64,000 nt of DNA. Origin: Arsenicicoccus dermatophilus. Lineage in GTDB: Bacteria > Actinomycetota > Actinomycetes > Actinomycetales > Dermatophilaceae. Under the pieces are notes generated by a model. The model did no database searches. It was given only the letters and a program-made list of their open reading frames with translations, and was not told where the DNA came from. Of this stretch, positions 59,309 to 64,000 are shown in pieces. Positions within the stretch are counted from its first letter, which is position 1. Each line of letters starts with the position of its first letter. The stretch lies in NCBI RefSeq assembly GCF_022568795.1, contig NZ_JAKZHU010000001.1:2108001-2172000 (forward strand), written 5' to 3'. A program made the position numbers and the translations under genes.

Positions 59309-60193
59309 TCAGGTCCCCTGCCGGGCCACGGCCAGGGCTGCCACCAGCTCCTCGACGCTGCGCACCCGGACGTCCGGGTCGAGCAGCCCCGCCCGGGCGA
59401 GCAGCTCGGTCGCCTGCACCTGCCAGGGATGCCGCAGCCGGGCCCGGGACACCAGATCCCGGTCGGCGAGCACCTCGGCCACCGGCCCCTGGACGACTGC
59501 GCCGTCGGCGACGACCGCGGCCTCGTCGGCCCACCCCAGCGCCGCATCCACCTCGTGGGTGGACAGCACCACGGTGGTGCCGTGCTCCTCCAGTCGCCCG
59601 AGCGCGCCGAGCATCTCGTCGACCCCCCGGGGATCCAGGCCGGCCGTGGGCTCGTCGAGCAGGAGCAGCTGCGGACGCATGGCCACGGCTCCGGCGGTGG
59701 CGGCCCGCTTGCGCTCGCCATACGACAGCTGGTGGGTCGGCCGATCGGCGAGGTGCTCGATCCCCAGGAGCGTGAGGGCCTCCGCGACGCGCTCACGGAC
59801 CTGCTCGACGGGCAGCCCGAGGTTCATCGGCCCGAAGGACACGTCCTGGCGCACGTCGGCGCTGAACAGCTGCGCGTCCGGGTCCTGGAGCACCAGCTGC
59901 ACGCGCTGCCGGTGGGCCCGAAGTCCCTTGCGCGAGTAGTCGACCGCCTCGCCGTCGACATACACCTGGCCAGCCGCGGGCCGGTGGCTGCCCGCCAGGC
60001 AGCGCAGCAGGGTCGTCTTGCCGGACCCGTTGGCGCCGAGGATCGCCAGCCGCCGACCCCCCGTCACCTGCAGGTCCGCGCCGTGCAGCACCTCCGGGCC
60101 GCCGGGATAGCCGGCCCGCAGCCCGCGGGCGACGAGCCGGTAGACCTCGGGGTCGCGCCGGCCGTGGTCGCAGCCGGGTCCGCGGTGGCTCAT
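59309..60193 (-). CDS. cbiO: CbiO, cobalt ECF transporter ATPase
   Basis: A 294-residue ABC ATPase. Walker A is GANGSGKTT, the Q-loop is [22 protein letters not shown] (typical of ECF ATPases), the signature is LSYGERKR, Walker B is [12 protein letters not shown] and the H-loop STHEVD. It energises cobalt uptake together with CbiM, CbiN and CbiQ. The ATG at 60193 overlaps the cbiQ stop (ATGA). Last gene of the operon. Confidence 0.95.
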   Translation of the reverse strand: MSHRGPGCDHGRRDPEVYRLVARGLRAGYPGGPEVLHGADLQVTGGRRLAILGANGSGKTTLLRCLAGSHRPAAGQVYVDGEAVDYSRKGLRAHRQRVQLVLQDPDAQLFSADVRQDVSFGPMNLGLPVEQVRERVAEALTLLGIEHLADRPTHQLSYGERKRAATAGAVAMRPQLLLLDEPTAGLDPRGVDEMLGALGRLEEHGTTVVLSTHEVDAALGWADEAAVVADGAVVQGPVAEVLADRDLVSRARLRHPWQVQATELLARAGLLDPDVRVRSVEELVAALAVARQGT

Positions 60194-60966
60194 CGGGCCC
60201 CCAGCGCCCAGGACGAGGCCGACACGGTGGCGAGCAGCAGCAGCGTGCCGGCCACGAAGGCCGGGGAGTGCCGCTCGGTGCGGGGCAGGGTGAGCAGGGC
60301 CGTCTCGTAGCCGCGACCCGCGAGCCCTTCCTCCAACCTCCTGGCCCGGTCCCACGAGCGGGTGAGGACCGCCGCGGTGAGCATCCCCGCCGAGCGCAGG
60401 GAGGTGCGCCACCCCTGGTAGCCGAGGCGCCCCGCCTGTGCCTCCCGGATCTGACCCTGGGCCTCCAGGAGGACGAAGAGGATGCGGTAGGTCAACGAGG
60501 CCACCTCCACGCACGCGTCGGGCATCCGCAACCGACGCAGCGCCGTCAGCAGGTCCACGACCGGGGTCGTGGCCGCGAGCACGAGCACGGCCAGGGTCCC
60601 GGCCACCGCGTGCGCGGTCAGCCCGGCCGCCTCGGCCACCCCGCGGTGGGTGACGGCCAGCCAGCCCAGGCGCAGGTATGCCGGGTCCGCCTGCGGCGCA
60701 CCGAGGCTCACCGCCACCGAGAGCCCGCTGAGCACGATGAACGCGAGCGGCGCCCGCATGGCCCGGGCGACCAGACCCGCCGGGACCCGCGCCCCGAGGA
60801 GGAGCACCACCAGGCTGGCGACGGCGACGAGCACGGACCCCGGCCAGGGGGGCAGCACCAGCGCCACGGCCATCAGCCCCAGGCCGAGCAGCGCCTTGTC
60901 CGCCACCGCGCGGGGGCGCCAGGCCCCCGCCCAGGCCGCGTCGTCGATCGCCAGGCCGCCGGACAC
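60190..60966 (-). CDS. cbiQ: CbiQ, cobalt ECF transporter transmembrane subunit
   Basis: A 258-residue T-component with about five membrane helices and the coupling motifs [20 protein letters not shown] and [17 protein letters not shown] that touch the ATPase. Start GTG 60966 lies beside the cbiN stop; a longer reading to 61116 would overlap cbiN entirely. Inner membrane. Confidence 0.92.
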   Translation of the reverse strand: MSGGLAIDDAAWAGAWRPRAVADKALLGLGLMAVALVLPPWPGSVLVAVASLVVLLLGARVPAGLVARAMRAPLAFIVLSGLSVAVSLGAPQADPAYLRLGWLAVTHRGVAEAAGLTAHAVAGTLAVLVLAATTPVVDLLTALRRLRMPDACVEVASLTYRILFVLLEAQGQIREAQAGRLGYQGWRTSLRSAGMLTAAVLTRSWDRARRLEEGLAGRGYETALLTLPRTERHSPAFVAGTLLLLATVSASSWALGAR

Positions 60967-60967
60967 G

Positions 60968-61363
60968 TCAGCTCCGGCCGCCGGTCTCGGAGCACGTCGG
61001 CAGGGAGTCCGCGGGGGCGCCGCCCGTCGGGAGCGACCGGGTCGAGCCCGACCCGGTGGCCTGGTGGGTGCGGTCGCGGCGGCCGTGCAGGCGGCCGACG
61101 ACGTAGCCGAGCGCACCGGCCCCGATCGCCGCCTGCATGGCGAACAGCCCCGACTCCACCTCGCTGCTCGACGGCTCGAAGATGCTGTGGAACCACGGCC
61201 GGTAGCCGGGGTCGGAGGCGTCGATCGCGGCCGTGGCGGCCGAGTCGGTCCCGCCGAAGCGCTCGCCGTCCGCGGCGCCGCCCCCGGCGACGACGAACGG
61301 CAGCGCGAAGAGCACGACCAGGGCCAGGACGCATCCGAGGGTGATCCACCGTGCCCGGGTCAT
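60968..61363 (-). CDS. cbiN: CbiN, cobalt transporter accessory subunit
   Basis: A 131-residue protein with two membrane helices ([43 protein letters not shown]) and the extracytoplasmic loop [31 protein letters not shown], characteristic of CbiN, which helps load cobalt into CbiM. The ATG at 61363 overlaps the cbiM stop (ATGA). Confidence 0.93.
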   Translation of the reverse strand: MTRARWITLGCVLALVVLFALPFVVAGGGAADGERFGGTDSAATAAIDASDPGYRPWFHSIFEPSSSEVESGLFAMQAAIGAGALGYVVGRLHGRRDRTHQATGSGSTRSLPTGGAPADSLPTCSETGGRS

Positions 61364-62064
61364 GCGACCACCTCCGGCTGCTGCGCGGCCGCGCGTCCGC
61401 GGCCCTCGGCGAGGACCCCGAGGCGGGTGAGCTCGGGGCGGGCGGCGTCGGCCAGGACCCGGAACACCAGGACCCCGAGGAAGCCCTCCGCCAGCGCCAG
61501 CGGGACCTGGGTGACGGCGAAGATGGAGAGGAACTTGCCCAGGGCGCCGAGGACCCCGGTGGCGTGGTCCGGGTGCGCCAGCGCCAGCTGCAGCGAGGTG
61601 GTGCAGTAGGTCGACAGGTCGGCGAGGGCCATGGCGAGGAAGACCCCCACCAGCTGCGGGGCCCCCAGCCGCCGGGCTGCGGCATACGCCCCATAACCCA
61701 CCCAGGGGCCGACGACGGCCATGCTCATGACGTTGGCGCCCCAGGTCGTGATCCCGCCGTGGGCGAGCAGGAGAGCCTGGAAGATCAGCACGATCCCGCC
61801 GAGGAAGGCCATGACGGGCGGGCGGAACAGCACGGCCCCGAGGCCGGTGCCGGTGGGATGGCTGGACGAGCCCGTCATCGAGGGCAGCTTGATCGCCGAC
61901 AGCACGAAGGTGAAGGCACCCGCGGCCCCGAGCAGCAGACGGTTCTCGGGAGTCTCGCGGACCTCGCGGACGACCTGACGGCCGCCGTGGACGACGAAGG
62001 GGGCGGCGATCGCGGTCCAGGCCGCGGCCTGCAGCGGGGGCAGATAGCCCTCGGTGATGTGCAT
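61360..62064 (-). CDS. cbiM: CbiM, cobalt-binding membrane subunit
   Basis: A 234-residue S-component beginning [10 protein letters not shown]; the N-terminal His2 is the cobalt ligand of the family. [16 protein letters not shown] with a second conserved His, several membrane helices and [18 protein letters not shown] follow. ATG 62064 follows AGAAGGAG. First gene of cbiMNQO, preceded by a cobalamin riboswitch, so cobalt import is shut off when B12 is plentiful. Confidence 0.95.
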   Translation of the reverse strand: MHITEGYLPPLQAAAWTAIAAPFVVHGGRQVVREVRETPENRLLLGAAGAFTFVLSAIKLPSMTGSSSHPTGTGLGAVLFRPPVMAFLGGIVLIFQALLLAHGGITTWGANVMSMAVVGPWVGYGAYAAARRLGAPQLVGVFLAMALADLSTYCTTSLQLALAHPDHATGVLGALGKFLSIFAVTQVPLALAEGFLGVLVFRVLADAARPELTRLGVLAEGRGRAAAQQPEVVA

Positions 62065-62074
62065 GGGCACTCCT

Positions 62075-62225
62075 TCTGGGGGGGATGACGCGTCCCGGTG
62101 GAGATGGCCGAGGGGGCAGTCTCTGGCTGGCGCGGGGCAGACACCCGCGCTCACAGTGGCGCGACCGCGCCGGACTCTCACCGGCTTCCTGCGCACCCTC
62201 GGGATGACCCTTCGGAGTATGCCAC
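62075..62225 (-). promoter_or_regulatory. Cobalamin (B12) riboswitch upstream of cbiM
   Basis: On the minus strand the core at 62151-62190 reads GGAAGCCGGTGAGAGTCCGG then CGCGGTCGCGCCACTGTGA, the conserved B12 element, followed by AGCCAGAGACTGCC and the cbiM ribosome site. B12 binding should block cbiM expression. The outer boundaries are approximate. Confidence 0.92.
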
Positions 62226-62237
62226 AGCGCACCGAAA

Positions 62238-62252
62238 TGAGAATGGTTATCA
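62238..62252. promoter_or_regulatory. Zur/Fur-type metal-regulator box
   Basis: TGAGAATGGTTATCA fits TGANAANNNTTNTCA exactly, the palindrome used by Zur and other Fur-family repressors in actinobacteria. It lies in an AT-rich patch just upstream of the riboswitch on the cbiM side and about 57 bases before the divergent GNAT gene. Confidence 0.6.
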
Positions 62253-62308
62253 CTGGTGTGATGGGTGTCGCCCGGTGCTGCTGACCGGTCCACCCCTACG
62301 CTCGTCCC

Positions 62309-62941
62309 ATGTCCGCGACGGATGCCATCCTCGTCCCGCCGGTGCACCCCCCGCTGGAGCTGCGCACCGAACGCCTCCTCCTGCGCCCCTGGCGGCCCGA
62401 CGACCGGGCGCCGTTCGCGGCGCTCAACGCCGACCCCGAGGTGATGGCCTGCTTCCCCGCACCCCTGTCCCGGAAGGAGAGCGACGACCTCGCGGACCGC
62501 TGCGACCGGCACGTCCACACCCAGGGATGGGGCCTGTGGGCGGTCGAGGTGGTCGGTGGCGAGCCCTTCATCGGCTTCGTCGGGCTCGACCAGCCCCGGT
62601 TCGCCGCGCACTTCATGCCCTGCGTCGAGATCGGCTGGCGGCTGGCCCGGCCCGCGTGGGGTCACGGCTATGCCACCGAGGGGGCGACCGAGGCGCTGCG
62701 CGTCGCCTTCGAGGTCCTGGGGCTCGACGAGGTGGTCTCCCTCACCTCCTCGATCAACCTGCGGTCCCGCGCGGTCATGCAACGGCTCGGCATGACGCAC
62801 CACCTCGCCGACGACTTCGAGCACCCGCTCGTCGCGGCCGACGACGTGCTGCGCCACCACGTGCTCTACCGCGCCCGTCGGGGCGTCACCACCGCGACCG
62901 GGTCGGACCTGGGCACCCCGGCGCCCGAGCTCCCGGCCTGA
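62309..62941 (+). CDS. GNAT-family N-acetyltransferase (RimJ/RimL type)
   Basis: A 210-residue acetyltransferase: LRTERLLLRPWRPDDRAPFAALNADPEVM at the N-terminus, EIGWRLARPAWGHGYATEGATEAL (acetyl-CoA site) and SINLRSRAVMQRLGM are typical of the RimJ/RimL group, which acetylates protein N-termini or small amines. Divergent from cbiM; the metal-regulator box lies between them. Substrate unknown. Confidence 0.9.
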   Translation: MSATDAILVPPVHPPLELRTERLLLRPWRPDDRAPFAALNADPEVMACFPAPLSRKESDDLADRCDRHVHTQGWGLWAVEVVGGEPFIGFVGLDQPRFAAHFMPCVEIGWRLARPAWGHGYATEGATEALRVAFEVLGLDEVVSLTSSINLRSRAVMQRLGMTHHLADDFEHPLVAADDVLRHHVLYRARRGVTTATGSDLGTPAPELPA

Positions 62942-63001
62942 CCCGGCCCCCTACCGCCCTGGACCTGCCGTCCTCGGCCTGACCGCGGTCGACCCTCGGG
63001 C

Positions 63002-63808
63002 CTAGCCCCCGGGGAGCCGCGTGACCTGCGAGCGCCGGGGCGTGGCGACCGCGATCCGCTCGTCCCAACGGTCGAACTCGATGCTCCCCGCGTCCGGTCC
63101 CGCCGTCGTCTGCACCTTGAGCAGCCGGCCGCTGCCGTCCGCCGCGACCACGAGGGTGGTGACCCGTCCGAGGGCGAGCTCCTGGGCGCGCCGGCCGGCG
63201 TAGGAGACCGAGGTCATCCGCATCGGCACGCGGTGGCCGGTCAGGCGCTGGACCGCGTCGACGAGGCTGCCCACCCCGAGGATGCCGAGCTGGGTCGCCG
63301 GCCCGCTGGACATCCGCACGAACCGACCGCGGGCCGTCGCGGTGGTGCGCGGGGAGCGGACGTAGGTCACTCCGTCGATGCGACGGATCTCGACGGGCGG
63401 CTGGGTGCCGACCGACACCGTGCCCGCCAGAATCAGCCCGTCGCGGGTGCCTGCGAGGTCGAAGGTCATCGGGACCCCGCCGTGGTTGAGGGTGCCGACC
63501 GCGTGCAGGCTCGTCGCCGCGGCGACGAAGCGGGACACCTGGTCCAACACCGCCTCGGCCTCGCCCGGAGCGGCCTGCGGGCCGTCACCTCCCGGCATCG
63601 TGGGGACCGGCTGCGGGCCGCCGGGAGGCACGGTGCGGGCGGGGGACGGCGTGGGTGGGCTGCCCGACGGCGCCGGGGTCCGCGGGGCGACGCCGGAGGG
63701 GGTCGGCGGGAGCTCCAGGGGCTCGCCCGTGCATCCCCCCAGCGTGAGCGTGCCGACGATGGCGAGCGCGCAGGCTCTCGCGACCGTGGTGCGTCGTGCA
63801 CCCCTCAT
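63002..63808 (-). CDS. LppX/LprG-like lipoprotein
   Basis: A 268-residue lipoprotein. The signal peptide ends in lipobox LTLGGC (Cys26), followed by a Pro/Thr/Ser linker (about 27-80) and a beta-rich domain resembling LppX_LprAFG: FVAAATSLHAVGTLNHGGVPMTFDL, VEIRRIDGVTYVRSP, SGRLLKVQTTAG. Such proteins carry lipids or glycolipids across the cell wall in mycobacteria; here that is inference. Anchored outside the membrane. Start ATG 63808. Confidence 0.82.
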   Translation of the reverse strand: MRGARRTTVARACALAIVGTLTLGGCTGEPLELPPTPSGVAPRTPAPSGSPPTPSPARTVPPGGPQPVPTMPGGDGPQAAPGEAEAVLDQVSRFVAAATSLHAVGTLNHGGVPMTFDLAGTRDGLILAGTVSVGTQPPVEIRRIDGVTYVRSPRTTATARGRFVRMSSGPATQLGILGVGSLVDAVQRLTGHRVPMRMTSVSYAGRRAQELALGRVTTLVVAADGSGRLLKVQTTAGPDAGSIEFDRWDERIAVATPRRSQVTRLPGG

Positions 63809-63853
63809 GCTCGGCTCCCTCGTGCGCCCCGGCAGCCCAGGGCCGCCGCCCCT

Positions 63854-64000
63854 TCAGGCGTCGTAGTCCAGGCTGACGGTCTCGGTGAGCGGGTGGGCCT
63901 GGCAGGCCAGCACGATGCCGGCAGCGACCTCGTCAGGCTCGAGGGCGTAGTTGCGGTCCATCCGCACCTCCCCCTCGACCACCCGCGCGCGGCAGGTCCC
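63854..64000 (-). CDS. paaE: C-terminus of a PaaE-like 2Fe-2S reductase (runs off the window)
   Basis: Forty-eight residues and a stop are visible: GTCRARVVEGEVRMDRNYAL, EVAAGIVLACQAHP, LDYDA. This is the C-terminal plant-type ferredoxin domain of PaaE, reductase subunit of the phenylacetyl-CoA epoxidase, with two cluster Cys in GTC and LAC. The family match is good, but only the tail is seen; another ferredoxin reductase of this type cannot be excluded. Confidence 0.7.
   Translation of the reverse strand, partial: GTCRARVVEGEVRMDRNYALEPDEVAAGIVLACQAHPLTETVSLDYDA

Overview
The window comes from a high-GC Gram-positive bacterium. Gene content and order (lexA beside a LysM gene, nadD-rsfS-phosphatase, rne-rplU-rpmA-obgE-proB-proA, rimP-nusA-ylxR-infB-rbfA-truB, GTG starts, cbiMNQO under a B12 riboswitch) fit an actinobacterium of the order Micrococcales. 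An Intrasporangiaceae/Dermatophilaceae-type organism is my inference; no rRNA is present to confirm it. No phage, CRISPR array or insertion sequence was found, so this is mostly core chromosome with small accessory patches.

Layout. 1-1226: a comparatively AT-rich patch with the end of an unknown gene coupled to a PKD-domain gene, both broken by apparent single-base shifts. 1464-2810: divergent SOS pair, a LysM protein and lexA, with two LexA boxes between them. 2855-4795: sirtuin and divergent LysR regulator. 4952-8663: comEA-comEC competence genes (comEC frame-broken). 8928-8996: first copy of a 69-bp double-palindrome repeat. 9056-14863: oleate hydratase, DegV protein and leuS. 15107-16139: HAD phosphatase, bidirectional terminator and tRNA-Ala(GGC). 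16264-18354: nadD-rsfS-phosphatase block with a small membrane protein. 18422-28572: glycosyltransferase, methyltransferase, proA, proB, obgE, rpmA, rplU and an RNase E/G. 28949-40564: two genes that normally sit side by side (DUF2344/TIGR03936 protein and the TIGR03960 radical-SAM protein), here separated by about 8.7 kb carrying an FAD/Fe-S dehydrogenase, an amino-acid permease, DUF1622, an MFS exporter with a carboxypeptidase-regulatory-like tail, and its TetR regulator. 40704-44442: a tightly coupled TelA - AAA ATPase - SGNH hydrolase operon; the ATPase linker contains the second copy of the 69-bp repeat. 44455-48090: DUF4442 thioesterase-like gene, ribF, PaiB-like gene, a fadD remnant and a GntR regulator. 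48209-56083: the translation/transcription block truB-rbfA-methyltransferase-infB-ylxR-nusA-rimP, all leftward. 56336-59304: a DUF4439-type protein coupled to a phosphotransferase. 59309-62225: cbiMNQO cobalt ECF importer with B12 riboswitch and a Zur/Fur-like box. 62309-64000: GNAT enzyme, lipoprotein and the C-terminus of a PaaE-like ferredoxin reductase.

How the genes work together. The leftward block at 48-56 kb serves ribosome maturation and translation initiation; the 17-28 kb block serves NAD synthesis, ribosome silencing and assembly, proline synthesis and RNA decay. The cbi genes import cobalt when B12 is low. Four genes appear broken by one-base shifts; whether these are assembly errors or real mutations cannot be decided from this sequence. 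A subtle genome-level signal is the recurrence of the word GTATGCC/GGCATAC in all reading frames and in non-coding DNA, forcing otherwise rare ATA and TAT codons.
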